Under the pieces are notes generated by a model. That model had not been told where the DNA came from and did not search any database. It saw only the letters and a list, made by a program, of their open reading frames with translations. From Cryptomeria japonica (lineage: Eukaryota; Streptophyta; Pinopsida; Cupressales; Cupressaceae): a DNA stretch of 64,000 bases. Both the position numbers and the translations under genes were made by a program. Where the stretch lies: assembly GCF_030272615.1 (NCBI RefSeq), contig NC_081413.1:184056451-184120450 (forward strand), read 5' to 3'. This document shows positions 46,752-57,441 of the stretch, one piece after another; position 1 is the first letter of the stretch, and each line of letters starts with the position of its first letter.

Positions 46752-47969
46752 TCAAGAAGATTGGCGAATGAAAGTGCGACATTGGTTATTGGATAGGTCA
46801 GGAGGAAGGGTATTGTCATGAAGGTATGTGAAAATGGAACCATATAACTGGGACTCAGGACCAACAACACATATCATCTCAGTAGGAGTGATTTCATATG
46901 AGGGAACCAAAAGGTTATCTACCAAGAACTCATAGTGGGTCTCATTCGGTGGTAGATCAATTAGTGAAGCAATTGTAGCCATGGCATCCGCGGCTCTATT
47001 CTGCTCTCTGGGTATCTGCTCAAAGTCTATCTTCGTGAAATGTTGTTTTAGGTCATCCACCATTCTTTTGTAAGGCATTAATTTATCGTCCTTTGTTTGG
47101 TAGTCATTAGTTGCCTGACGAATCACAAGTTGAGAGTCCCCAAAAACATGAAGTTCCTAGATCTTCCACTGAACTACAATCCGTAATCCAGTTGTTAATG
47201 CCTCATATTCTGCTATGTTATTAGTGCAAGGAAATGATAATCGATATGATTTTGGTATAGAATCCCCTTGAGGAGTTATGAAGAGGATGCCAGCTCCTAC
47301 TCCATGATGTGTGTATGAGCCGTCAAAGTATAGTTGCCAAGGCTTTGCATGTGACATTGTTAAAATGAATTCATCTGGAAATTCTGAAATTAGAGGAACA
47401 TCATCTATCATGGGAGCATCTGCTAACTGATCAGCGATAGCTTGTCCTTTTATTGCTTTTCTGTCCACATACTCGATGCCGAATTCACTCAGGATCATCA
47501 CCCATTTGGCTAGTCGCCCAGTAAGTGTTGCTTTATTGAGATGGTATTTCAATGGATCGATCCTTGCAACCAACTTAGTCTTATGAGTTAGCATGTAATG
47601 TTGTAATTTCTGCAAAGCAAAGACCATAGTGAGACATGCACGCTCAATTGGTGTGTAGTTTAGCTCATATCCCACCAATGTGCGACTGATATAGTATACT
47701 GCCTTTTCTTTGCCCTCAGCAACTTGTTGTGCTAAGAGTGCCCCAAGTGTTGTTGAAGTAGCTAATATGTATAGTAATAGAGGTTGGTCTGGAACTGGTG
47801 GCATTAAAACTGGCGAATTTAGAAGATAATCTTTGAGTATCTGGAAAGCCTGTTGACAGTTATCATCCCATTTGAATTTGATGTTTTTATGTAGCAAGTG
47901 CTGAAAAGGATTACACTTATCTGTAAGTTGTGCTATGAATATTTGTATGGACTGGAGTCTCCCTTGCAA
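46752..47969 (-). pseudogene. E3 RNase H region, two domains
   Basis: The first, gypsy-type domain (LLLYILATSTTLGALLAQQ, AVYYISRTLVGYELNYTPIE) lacks the expected Asp in its first motif. The second domain is of the kind acquired by Tat elements: LYFDGSYTHHGVGAGILF (Asp), NIAEYEALTTGLR (Glu) and, past a stop at 47154, VFGDSQLVIRQ (Asp). The first is likely a structural connection domain and the second active in intact relatives. Stops at 47970, 47154 and 46752. Confidence 0.85.
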
Positions 47970-47972
47970 AGA

Positions 47973-49199
47973 TCAAAGTTGACTGATGTTTCGTGGTGGT
48001 TGCATCTCTAGGATGGCCTTGACTTTTGCTGGATCGGCTTCAATTCCTCTTTTTGATACAATGAATCCTAGGAGCTTCCTGGAGGTTACTCCAAAGACAC
48101 ATTTCTTGGGGTTTAATCTTACTTTATACTTTTCCAACCAATCAAAGACGACTGAAAGTATGTCCAAATGTGTATCTCTATCTATTGATTTACCCAAGAG
48201 GTCATCAACATAATCTTCCACAGTTACATGCATGAGATCATGAAAGATAGTAGTCATGGCTCTTTGATATGTAGCGCCTGCATTTTTTAGCCCAAAGGGC
48301 ATGACATTCCAACAGAAAGTTCCCCAAGGACAAGTGAATGTTGTTTTGTGCTAGTCTTCGAATGCAATTTTTATTTGATTGTAACTAGAGAATCCATCCA
48401 TCAAAGATAACATCGCATGACCTGCTATGAGATCAACAATCAAGTCAATATTTGGTAATGGAAAATCATCCTTAGGACAAGCTTTGTTGATGTCTCTGAA
48501 ATTTGTACATATTCTGATACTACGATCTGGTTTACTGATAGGCACTAAGTTGGAGATCCATTCAAGATAATCAATTGGGCATATGAATCCGACATCCAAT
48601 AATTTCTCAAGCTCTGCTTTGACTAATAATGCGACATGTGGATGCATCTTTCTTAATTTTTGTTTCACTAGTTTTGCCCCCAGTTTAACTGTCAAATGGT
48701 GCATTACCAAATCCGGATCCAATCCAGGCATATCAGCGTATGACCATGCAAAGTTGATTTGTCGTTTTGTGAAGAAACTTATGAATTTTGACTTTTCTGA
48801 CTCTATCAAAGATTGAGCCAGGAATGTGTTGTATGGAACTTCTTCTATGCCAATGTTCATTTTGATAGTCTCCTCTACCAACATGGATGACTTTTCCTCA
48901 TATGATGCTGGGAGAATGTCGAGCCCTCCATCTTCGGGTGCCTCAGAGAGGTTTTCGCCCTTAGATACGTCCTTTCTTTTTACTTTTTTGGGGTCAGACA
49001 GCGCCACAATGTGGTTTTCACCATAAGACCCTTGGTTTGTTTTTATTTTTATATTTTTGTGACTGGAAGGCCCGACACCCTCACCAAAATATGCCACGCT
49101 ATTGAGTTCTATAGTGTATCCCGCTTTATGGCCCCCAGGGGGAAGATCATCTCACATGCCAAGATAATCAATAAAAGCTTCATCATTTTGGAATGTGTC
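47973..49199 (-). pseudogene. E3 reverse transcriptase
   Basis: Motifs in order: KLRKMHPHVALLVKAELEKL, FICPIDYLEWISNLVPI, RICTNFRDINKACPKDDFPL, the first catalytic Asp in LSLMDGFSSYNQI, then after a stop (48351) MPFGLKNAGATYQRAM and the catalytic YVDD box (48201-48212). LNPKKCVFGV and LLGFIVSKRGIEADP follow. Further stops at 49155. The polymerase residues are unaltered, but the frame is broken. The part from 49100 to 48900 is a variable linker. Confidence 0.9.
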
Positions 49200-49202
49200 A
49201 AA

Positions 49203-49950
49203 CTATGCAGGTCCTTCATGGTCCCAGTCAATGAGTTGGTGGTGAACAAGGGGAAGGCCTTTGATGTCTTCGAAGTTAGCAGGGCTAAGAGTGAAGATGC
49301 AGTTATATTCAGGTATGTCAAGGTAGTTATCAAGGTCATCGTTGGCACTCTCCTCGTCAGCCTCGATTGTGAACGAATCCAAATTATCATCACTAGTAGC
49401 GCATTCTGGGACAGGTGTTCTCATTCTATGTGATTTCAACCTAGGACCTAGAGGCAAGGATTGTATGGGATCCTCCGGGGTTGTTTTTTGACCAACTTTG
49501 AATTTTTCATAAAATTCCTCTTCTTCTGTGGGTTCATTTGGCTCTCTGAATGTCTCGGTGAGCTTGTAGTCACTGGCGGATTTATCTGAACCCCATTCCC
49601 ATTCATTGTAGTCTGTAGAATAGCGATTCTCTTGTTGAATTTTGGTAGCTTTGATTTGTAATGCTTCTTCTGTCCTTTGAGTGTGGACCTTGGAAGTCAC
49701 GAAACCAAGTCCCTTCGAGTGTTCCTTTTTGAATGTCAAATCAGGTTGTAAAGGTTCAATGATGCCTTCCTTTCTTAAGCCAAGAGGGCTTTTGCCATCA
49801 TACCCAAATTTTTGTAGAATCTTGAATCCTTTGCCATATTTCTCACATGGTATACTGATGTGATCTTGTGTATCATTTCCAAGGTCTTTGTAAAGCATTT
49901 TGTATAAGTCTTCCTCTTCCAGTTCACCCCATCTTTGAAAGATAGTAGGG
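49203..49950 (-). pseudogene. E3 linker with G-patch motif
   Basis: At 49743-49832 the frame reads KGFKILQKFGYDGKSPLGLR, a G-patch-like segment with conserved Gly and aromatic residues. Such a motif between protease and reverse transcriptase is known in some retroelements and binds nucleic acid. An acidic, low-complexity linker follows. Stops at 49950 and 49203 border the segment. Confidence 0.75.
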
Positions 49951-50276
49951 TCCTACTTGAGTATAATAATAGATACCTGCTTATTAGGATGTGGTCTTCC
50001 ATATTCTTTTGGTGAACTCATTACTTGTTGTAAGCACATGGTTTGATTCAAAGTGTATTCATCCATGCCCTTGTCCTGGAATTTGCCTTTAAGTTCACCT
50101 TGTTTTGATGTCAAAGGTTTTAACGACTCAGGATCAATGTATGCAGAAGAAGGAACAACTTCCCTATTACTTGGGATGATCGTTTCAGTTTTCGGTCTCA
50201 AGTTATTGCAGTATATGAATGGATTAGGATCTCCATTAACTGTTATTTCAACTCCATTGTGAGGAAACTTGATGCA

Positions 50277-50660
50277 TTAGTGATATGTAGATGGGAGTGC
50301 CCTCATTTCATGAATCCAAGGACATCCTAGTAATATATTGTATGTGAGATCTAGGTCTAGGACTTGACAAACCACATCCTTTGTAACTAGCCCAACTTTG
50401 AGAGGCAAGGTGACTATGCCTTTGGATGAACGCTCTTCATCGTCATATGCCTTGATGGTAAATTTGTTTGTAGAATTCACAGCTTTATCAGAATATCCCA
50501 ATTGTTTAATAGTGCTCAATGTACAAATGTTCAGACTTGCTCCTCCATCTATCAGGACTCATTTTATTCGATGTTTGTGTATGAAGGCTTCAATGTGTAA
50601 AGGTGTATTATGTGGCTAACTTACAGAGGCATCATTGGCTTTTGTGAATGTAAGGGAGTG
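50277..50660 (-). pseudogene. E3 aspartic protease
   Basis: The active-site segment is LIDGGASLNI, as usual in Tat-type elements where D-G-(G/S) replaces DTG. It is followed by VTLPLKVG and the second signature YNILLGCPWI. Stops at about 50560 (just before the active site), 50635 and 50274 interrupt it. In intact relatives the enzyme cleaves the gag-pol polyprotein. Confidence 0.85.
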
Positions 50661-50816
50661 TGGAATGGAAAGGTATCCCACCATGGCTTGAAACTGGTCC
50701 ACGTTCAGATCAGTAGGGACGGAAGTGTCTCTCAAGATTTTATCAAGAATGGCTTTATGTGTGGGGGATATGCATAAGAGCTCAAGGATTGAGATAAGTG
50801 CGAGTGTCTTCCCTAA

Positions 50817-53124
50817 CTATTCTACAAGGTCATACTCAGGCTTGGTTGATGAGGAAGCGGTGTTTTTGGCTGGAGCACCTTGCAAAGTGAATTTACCTCG
50901 ATGGGTTGTAACATGACATTCAGAGGTAGGCTCGGAAGAAGATCCAATGCCTTTTGGGACAATTTTGGGTCTTTGGGTAGAATTCTCAGGTGTTTTGTCC
51001 TTGATGATAATGGTAGAGACATAATTGTCCATTGAAATGTGATTGATAGTTGAATCATAGTTATAAGATACTCTTGTATAGTTGGTTTGGTCATGTGTGG
51101 CTGTAGCTTTTCCCTTGTCATGTTTTGGGAATGGTTCCTTAAACATCTCATGTTCTTGATTGGATGAGTGTCCCTCGATCTCAATGTCACCTCTACCAAT
51201 AAGATCTTGTATGATGTTCTTCAGTCGATGACAATTTCCTATTTTATGACCCTTGCTCTTATGAAATTCACAATACTCATCATCATTCCACCAATTTGGT
51301 TTGACCTTTGGCTCATATGGAGGAAAATCTGGAATGGTGATTACTTTGTTTGCTAATATCTTCTTGAAAACTGACTCAAGTTGTTCTCCCAATGGGGTGT
51401 ACTTCCTTCGTGATCTAGAATTTGTTTGAGTATTCACTTGATTGTTTGTAGATCTTGATCCCGAAAAAATGATTTTGGGTCGCACTGTATTGGCATCAAC
51501 AACACCATCATTGACTGTGTTCTTGTTTTTGTTCCAAAATCCTGGCTTATCTTATCCTTTAAAGTCATCTTTGTTTTCCTTGAATATCTTAATGACTCCT
51601 TGTTCAATTAGGACATTTTCTGTCACTAAGCCTTTTTCAATGACATCCTTGAAGGTGGACAAACAAGCTTTCCTTAGATCATAGCCAATGTCTTTGTTAA
51701 CATTCTGGGTGAACATCTCTACCATTTGTTTTTGTGGAATTTCACAAGAACATCTACTAGCTAGATTCCTCCATCTTTGTAAAAATGATGAAAAATATTC
51801 TCCATCCCTTTGCTTGGTGTTGCACAAAGTAGTCACCGATATGTCTGTCTCTATGTTGTAGGAGAAATGTTGGATAAATGCCTCTGCGAAGTCACCCCAT
51901 GACTTAATTCCAGGTGGAAGTTGGGAGAACCATTCCATAGCTTGATCACCTAATCTTTGTGGGAATAATCTCATCAAATATGTCTCTTCTGCTGCTACCT
52001 CAATGCAAGTTGTGAAAAATTATCTTATATGTGCCTTAGGATCCCCTTTTCCTCTATACTTATCAAACTTAGGTGTCACAAAGTGTGTAGGAAATGGAGG
52101 CATTCAAATTCTTTTTTCAAATGGATAGGGACATATGTCTCTCATTGTGTAAGTTGGCTTTGGTGTATTTATGTCCTCCATTTTCTTTTGTAAGTCCTTA
52201 ATTTGTTGTTCCAAATTGTTCTTTAGTGGAGACCGACTTCTTGGACCATACCCCATGCTTGAGGCACCAATTGGAGGAGGAGCATGTTGCATATATGGAT
52301 GATATTGATCATACACATGTTCATATGGAGGAGGTCTATAATGATGTTGCGTATAAGGACCACTTGGTATAGAGTCATGATGAGGAATGGAATATCTGCT
52401 TTGTCTATGTATACCATACTCTATAGGCATGTCGTGAGTTTGTTCTAGTGTGTTGCCCCCAAATTTGATGTGGGGTTTCCTTGTGTCCAAATTTTGAGCA
52501 TGCCTTTGAATATCCAATTGCTTTGGTGGTTGATCCTTAGCATTGGTATGTGGTTGAGCATATTTTTCTGCATAAGACCTCCATAATGGTTTGTGAAGGT
52601 GAGTATCATATGCTTGACCATGTGTATGTGGGACCTCTAGTTTTTAAAAACAAAGATGATGGTGATTCAGGCACCATATGTGGTCCTCTATTGCCTCCAC
52701 TATTAGGCCTCCTTTGATCCATGCTAGAGTGAGATTATTGCAAATGTCGATTTTCTATTATTTGAGACATGTCAAAATCATGAGGGATCTTGGCTCCACT
52801 TTGTGCCATCACTTGTAGAAAGTGTTATCTATCTCTCCTCATTATTTCCTCAACCAATCTATTGAAATGGGGATTTATAATGGTGTCTTCCACTTCTGCT
52901 GAATGTACGGAGAAGTTGTCCATATTGTCATTATGTGTATCATTGTTGTTTGTAGTGTCCATGTGCTCAACATTTGGAATGTTTCTATAGGCATCCATGT
53001 CAGGTAATGTGTTATGATCAGAATTGAAAAAGATATCATTGTCATTCTCATAAGAACTCATGTTTGCAGACTCTTGAGCCTCTTTAGCTTCTCTCGTAGA
53101 TTTTTGTAAATGAGTTTCAACCAT
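50817..53124 (-). pseudogene. E3 gag
   Basis: The N-terminal piece (53124-52825) starts METHLQKS-like and is acidic. Past a frameshift near 52640 a Pro/His/Tyr-rich region (52517-52104) precedes the capsid core: RLGDQAMEWFSQLPPGIKSW, RDGEYFSSFLQRWRNLASR and MVEMFTQNVNKDIGYDL. A zinc-knuckle-like CEFHKSKGHKIGNCHRLKNI follows. Stops at 52104, about 52026, 51549 and 50817. From 52517 on, all segments to the integrase end lie in one frame, so gag and pol are one ORF. Confidence 0.85.
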
Positions 53125-53627
53125 GAACTAGGTATTGACCAAGATGTGTGAGACTAGATGAAAAATGGAAAGAGTATGGAAGACCAAGAGTTGGATGGAA
53201 TGTAAATGAATATGAGGTGTACTTGCAATGTCCAAAGTGTAAGACCAAGTATGTATGTAGTAGAGTAGGTGTGACTTCCAAAGAGATGATAGTTTCTCTT
53301 GATGAGGTAAGTTGACCTTGACTCTAAGTAAGACCAAATGAGACCCAAAGGTGATAGACCTTGATGAGGGACCACTTAGCAAAATGTTGTTGTATGTAGT
53401 GTGTTGACAAAGTATGATGAGGACAAGCAAGTGACCTTTTGACTCAAGTTTAGACAAATGTGTATGCAATGTAAGATGTAAAGCAATGATGGACTTTGTG
53501 AGACCCAAAGACAAGTTGAACGCTAGATGAAAACCTGAAGAGATAACCTAGGAAGCTCAATAAGTCTGAAACTAACTGTTCTTGTTTGTTGAATTATGAA
53601 AGTTTTTAATTCTGAACACAGATGTGC

Positions 53628-53842
53628 TTGTATACTTCACAGACGCGCTTAAATGACACAGACGCTATTCTGTCAGACACAAACGTGCTTATATGACACA
53701 GATGTGATTATGTCAGACACAGACGCATTTCTGAGATGCTGCAATGTTGCTCAAAAGACACAGACGCGTTTCTGCCCTTCACAGACGCGGTTATATGACA
53801 CAGATGCTGTTTTGTCAGACACAGACGCGTTTCTGTAAACTT
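53628..53842 (-). repeat. Motif array B in the E3 leader
   Basis: About nine copies of (GA)CACAGACGCG or its TpG/CpA variants on the plus strand, often followed by (T)TTCTG and GTCAGA. In E3 RNA sense these are CGCGTCTGTG. Confidence 0.85.
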
Positions 53843-55039
53843 TGTGCAATTTTTTCTAATCTGTGAAGTTATTTTGTTGTGACCAAATCTGAATGTTTGA
53901 CTGTTTTTCGTGACAAGAGGACACAGTGTTGAAGAGGACTCAATGTTTGCAAAATGTTTAGACTTCCCAAAATGACTTAAAGACAAGTGTATTGTTTGAT
54001 GTAAAATTGTTTTGCATACACTTGAAGACACAAAAGACACAATGTTTTGATGTTTGGTCTTGAATGTTTGAATGTTCAAAATAAGTCAAGCACAATTCTT
54101 ATGGCTGGCCAAGACAATAGTTGTTGATCCCACATGGAGTTTCCCCCGAGGCTACGCTATTTAGAGCGGATACGTAGATGCTTGACCCCACTAGCTCCAC
54201 CCTCAGCACTCACTTCTTGGGGCAGTCAAGCATCAGTCCCCACAAAAACTCCTCGTGGCAAACTTTGTATCTCTACTAAGAACTGTATGTGTGTGGGCCG
54301 CTACCAGAGGTCCGACCTCCTGCCTCAACAACTAGAAGGATTTTGGCTTCTAAAACAAAAAGGTGCTAGTAAGGGCATCCGCTCGTGTGGCTATACATGC
54401 GACACTTTCAACTCTGTAAATACAAAAGGCTCCCAGCTAGTAGGGGTTACACCCTACAAATGATCAAATAAATTTGATCAAATGGGTTTATGGGGAGACA
54501 TAGTGTCGGTATGAACTAATCAGCACATGTTATCCATAGTTTTCACTATGGATACAATTATTTATAGTGGTTTGGAAGAAGATGGCTTTTCTTTTGCTAC
54601 CACTTGGGTTATTCTCTCCTCAAGTCCTAATGACCACACAAGAGATAGGCCCTCTAAAGATTAAACAAAAAGAGCCTATTGCTCAAGACACAAAAGACAA
54701 TGGTTCAATTTTAGTGCACCAATTGAAGTGTTTTCTAGTCTATAAAAACAAGGCACACAATAAAAAAATCCAAAAAACCTTGCCAAGAACTTGCAACAAA
54801 GATTTATTAGTAGTTTGGATTGTTTGAAATAATCACCCCTTCCTACAAGCACACAAGTTAGGTAAATTTTAGATCCCAAAAGACTTTGTGAAATAGGGGC
54901 CTTCGACAAAACGATTTTGCTTCCAAGACAAGCTGCACCACTTTTGTTAGCTAGATCTAAAAATGTTAGCTCAACATAAACCAGATCTGAAATCCAAATG
55001 ACGAAAAACCAAATCAATGAAATAAAAAATGCAACAACC

Positions 55040-55320
55040 AAACACAAACATAGTTGTCACAGACACAAACATTGCCAGAACACACAGACACGCCTAGATC
55101 TGACATAGACGCGACTCCCGAATGCAGATGCGTTTTCCTAACGCAGACGTGCCTAAAGACCTCATAGATGCGACTATGGAATACAAATGTGTTTCCCGAA
55201 ATCTGCAAAAAAAAAATTAAATATTGTCGAATACGCAGACGCGGTTCCAAATGTCACAGATGCAGCAGAAAATAAAAAAAACGCAATCCGAAAGTGCGCA
55301 GACGCGAAATATCAAAATGT
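55040..55320 (-). repeat. Motif array C in the E3 leader, near the PBS
   Basis: Eight to ten copies such as CACAGACACG, CATAGACGCG, CGCAGACGTG, CGCAGACGCG, GCGCAGACGCG on the plus strand at irregular spacing of 20-35 bases. Same sense as array B and opposite sense to the array in the PMD intron. Confidence 0.8.
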
Positions 55321-55392
55321 TGTCGGAAATGTCATATCTGCAACCTTAAAACAAAATCTGCAATGAAAGATGTTAAATGCAAAAGGGACAAG

Positions 55393-55411
55393 ATTCCCAC
55401 CGGGCGTGCCA
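55393..55411 (-). promoter_or_regulatory. E3 primer-binding site
   Basis: On the minus strand TGGCACGCCCGGTGGGAAT starts three bases after the LTR end GTATACA. TGG pairs with the CCA end of a tRNA. The donor tRNA is not assigned here. Confidence 0.75.
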
Positions 55412-55414
55412 AAA

Positions 55415-56154
55415 TGTATACGATGAAAATGGATAACAACAATATTGAAAGACTAAATGGATTCAACCACAAAACCCTAACCTAACAACAACAAAGATCC
55501 ACCATAACATATGAAGATTACCTAAGACAATGCAAATCAAATGAAATCACAAAGATTATACCATTACATGTCCAATAGGGTTTGGATCTCCATTCTTCCT
55601 ATCTCCATTGATCTTGCTTGATATATTTGCTCTTAGATTTTATGTGCACAAGAGCTCAACAAAGAACGGAAATGTGGTTGCAAGTAGGATCGCATATGAA
55701 AGTGCAAAGCGTAGTGTAGTCAATTGATCAAGTAGTTAGGATGCATAGTTGGGGTTTGATAATGAAGGAAGTATCCTCTTATATAGAAGACACTATAAGA
55801 AATGGAGGGATAAGATTGAGAGGTGTAAAAAGAGGTCGGCTATGATTAGAGGGTAGGTAGAGGAAATAAGAAAATAATGAAAGGGGCAGGTAGTGTAGGA
55901 ATTAAGAGATGAATGACATGTGTCATAGGTAGAAAAGGTTAATGAATTAATTAAATAAATAAAGATTTATTTAATTAATAGAAGAAGTGGGATCAATTAA
56001 ATAAATAAGATATTTATTTAATTTAAGAAAAGGATAATTTAAATAAATAAATGTATTTATTTAAATGAGAAATAAGGCTAGAAGAGGATAAATGAATTAA
56101 TTAAATAAATAAAGATATTTATTTAATTAGACATGACAATTTTAGGTGTCTACA
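55415..56154 (-). repeat. 5' LTR of E3 (740 bp)
   Basis: Nearly the same as 39867-40658. By eye about 13 substitutions, mostly transitions, and a 51-bp deletion between two copies of TTAAATAAATAAAGAT near 56115 that explains the shorter length. Confidence 0.9.
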
Positions 56155-56523
56155 CTTGCAGTGAGTCGTTCTTTTGTATCTTTGCAGTGAGCAATCCGAC
56201 AATGAGCCGCTTTTGTAATCTGGCAATGAGCCACTTCTTTATAAACACCATATAACTAGTTATATTATCCCAAGAGTTAACACTCTTTGTGGTTTTTCTC
56301 ATTTGGGTTTTCCACATATAAAATCTGGTGTTTCTCTTGTGGTTGTGTTCTTCATGATTATTCTACTTTTGTTGTTTGATATATGTTAAGTATGATAGAT
56401 GAAGTTTGATATTTATGCGGAAGACTAAAGTATTGCTAAAAGTTTATTTTTATATATATCTATGGGAATACTGATTCACACCCCCCCCCTCTCAGTATTG
56501 TGGCCCTTTCGACCAAGTCAACA
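56155..56523 (+). repeat. 3' LTR of E2, right part
   Basis: It starts with CTTGC, the other copy of the E3 target-site duplication, and continues collinear with the 5' LTR to GTCAACA. The two parts sum to about the 5' LTR length once the duplication is removed. Confidence 0.9.
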
Positions 56524-56660
56524 GTAGTAAGATCCTAAAGTCCATTGGGAGCTTAGTGTATCTTGTCTCTTTGATACCTTGATAAAAGTTTTCAATGCAA
56601 GCCTTTGTACTTTATCAAGAGTATGCTTAGTCTCATACTCCCACTAAAGTGGGGGCTAAA
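56524..56660 (+). other. E1 3' untranslated part, right of E2, with polypurine tract
   Basis: It begins with the E2 target-site duplication GTAGT and ends AAAGTGGGGGCTAAA (56646-56660), the polypurine tract of E1. Confidence 0.75.
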
Positions 56661-57430
56661 TGTAGTGTCCTAAATTGTACTCCCTTACAATTTGTCCTCA
56701 TTTGGGCCCTCACCTTGGCATTCATCCCTCGAGGCTTGATTGGAGCCTTGATTTTGCTCATAGCCAAACTCAATATTTTCAACACCTGCACTTTCTCCCC
56801 CAAAATTTTGATTCCCTAATTGGTCAGGACTAGAGTGCTAGCATCCTAGTCCTTAGGGACCAAAGCACCCTCGCTCTAGTCCTCCCAACTAGGGCCCATT
56901 TTGGGGCCTCTCAATGGTAACATAAAATGGACAGGAACCTAGATCTCGTGTTGACCCATGTCAAAAAAATAATTTGTTTTTTGACCAAGCATGCATAAAA
57001 GGAGGTCTATCCCTCTCATTTTGACATCAATTAGAAAATTCAAGTCCTCAAGAATTCATTCAAATTGGAGTGATCAAGCAATCAATCTTCTTTCAAGCAT
57101 TGGAGTAGAAGTAAAGTCAAGATTCAAGCATTGAAGATGACATCCATGTTCTATGTTTTATAAAGACTACATGCAACCCTAATTCCTTGTGAAGACAAAG
57201 AAAACTTCATAAAAAGGTATATCATTAGTGTTTCAGATACTTTAAGAATTTCCCTCAAAAGGAAATCATTTTCATTACAACTGTTGGGACCTATAAAATA
57301 TTGAGGGTTTAGGGTTTTTTTTTTTTCATGAAAATATTTAGAAAAATTAAAACCTTTGAAGTGCATTATTGTAATTCATATTGAACTTGAACCCTTGAAC
57401 CCTTTTGGTTCAAGGTTCAAGGTTCAACCA
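56661..57430 (+). repeat. 3' LTR of E1 (right border approximate)
   Basis: It begins TGTAGTGTCCTAAATTG after the polypurine tract. A TATA-like GCATAAAAGG lies at 56993-57002. No 5' copy is recognised, so the right end is uncertain. A strong hairpin at 57381-57427 is close to the proposed end. Confidence 0.6.
57381..57427. repeat. Hairpin of TTGAACC units
   Basis: The left arm has three TTGAAC(C) units and the right arm three GGTTCAA units around a 4-6 base loop. The arms pair fully apart from one missing and one extra base. Confidence 0.85.
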
Positions 57431-57441
57431 TTTCTCTTGCA

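Larger units (their letters stand above)
53125..55392 (-). other. E3 5' leader
   Basis: This 2.3-kb untranslated leader separates the PBS from gag. It contains two arrays of the CACAGACGCG motif (plus-strand sense) at 53628-53842 and 55040-55320. Between them (54090-54470) lies less repetitive, more GC-rich DNA with a phrase CGGATACGTAGATGCTTGAC. No credible coding region is seen. Confidence 0.65.
39867..56154 (-). mobile_element. E3: Tat-type Ty3/gypsy retrotransposon with antisense PMD gene, 16.3 kb
   Basis: The element is transcribed from the minus strand. Its LTRs read TGTAGACACC...GTATACA (minus sense). Target-site duplication is CTTGT (39862-39866) and CTTGC (56155-56159). The undisturbed E2 5' LTR supports that C was original. 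Order in element sense: 5' LTR, PBS, long leader with motif arrays, gag, protease, G-patch, reverse transcriptase, two RNase H domains, integrase, an antisense gene, polypurine tract, 3' LTR. The dual RNase H and additional antisense ORF are known for the Tat lineage. LTRs differ at about 13 of 740 positions plus a 51-bp deletion, so it is the youngest element here. Coding parts are nevertheless full of stops. Confidence 0.9.
34350..56523 (+). mobile_element. E2: non-autonomous Copia-like LTR element, interrupted by E3
   Basis: It begins TGTTAGAC and ends GTCAACA, flanked by the perfect 5-bp duplication GTAGT (34345-34349 and 56524-56528). Without E3 it is about 5.9 kb. It has a tRNA-iMet-type primer-binding site and an AAAGGGGGAGA polypurine tract, as in Copia elements. 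The internal 3.4 kb encodes a zinc-knuckle gag relic and a second ORF, but no protease, integrase or reverse transcriptase. The two LTRs differ at roughly one in nine positions over the first 240 bases, so the insertion is much older than E3. Confidence 0.85.
31177..56660 (+). mobile_element. E1: polymerase-less Tat-like Ty3/gypsy element, split by E2 (internal part)
   Basis: The internal region runs 31177-34349 and resumes at 56524-56660, up to a polypurine tract and a 3' LTR. Joined across the E2 insertion, the 3' untranslated part ends ACTAAAGTGGGGGCTAAA and then TGTAGTGTCC. It encodes gag, a gag Cys/His motif, a protease remnant and a Pro-rich acidic tail, but no reverse transcriptase, RNase H or integrase. 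Its reading frame changes several times. The 5' LTR is not identified. Confidence 0.65.

Noticed and set aside
49011-49433. 140-codon plus-strand frame within E3 pol
   Set aside because: Antisense to the G-patch/reverse-transcriptase linker, which carries the recognisable protein.
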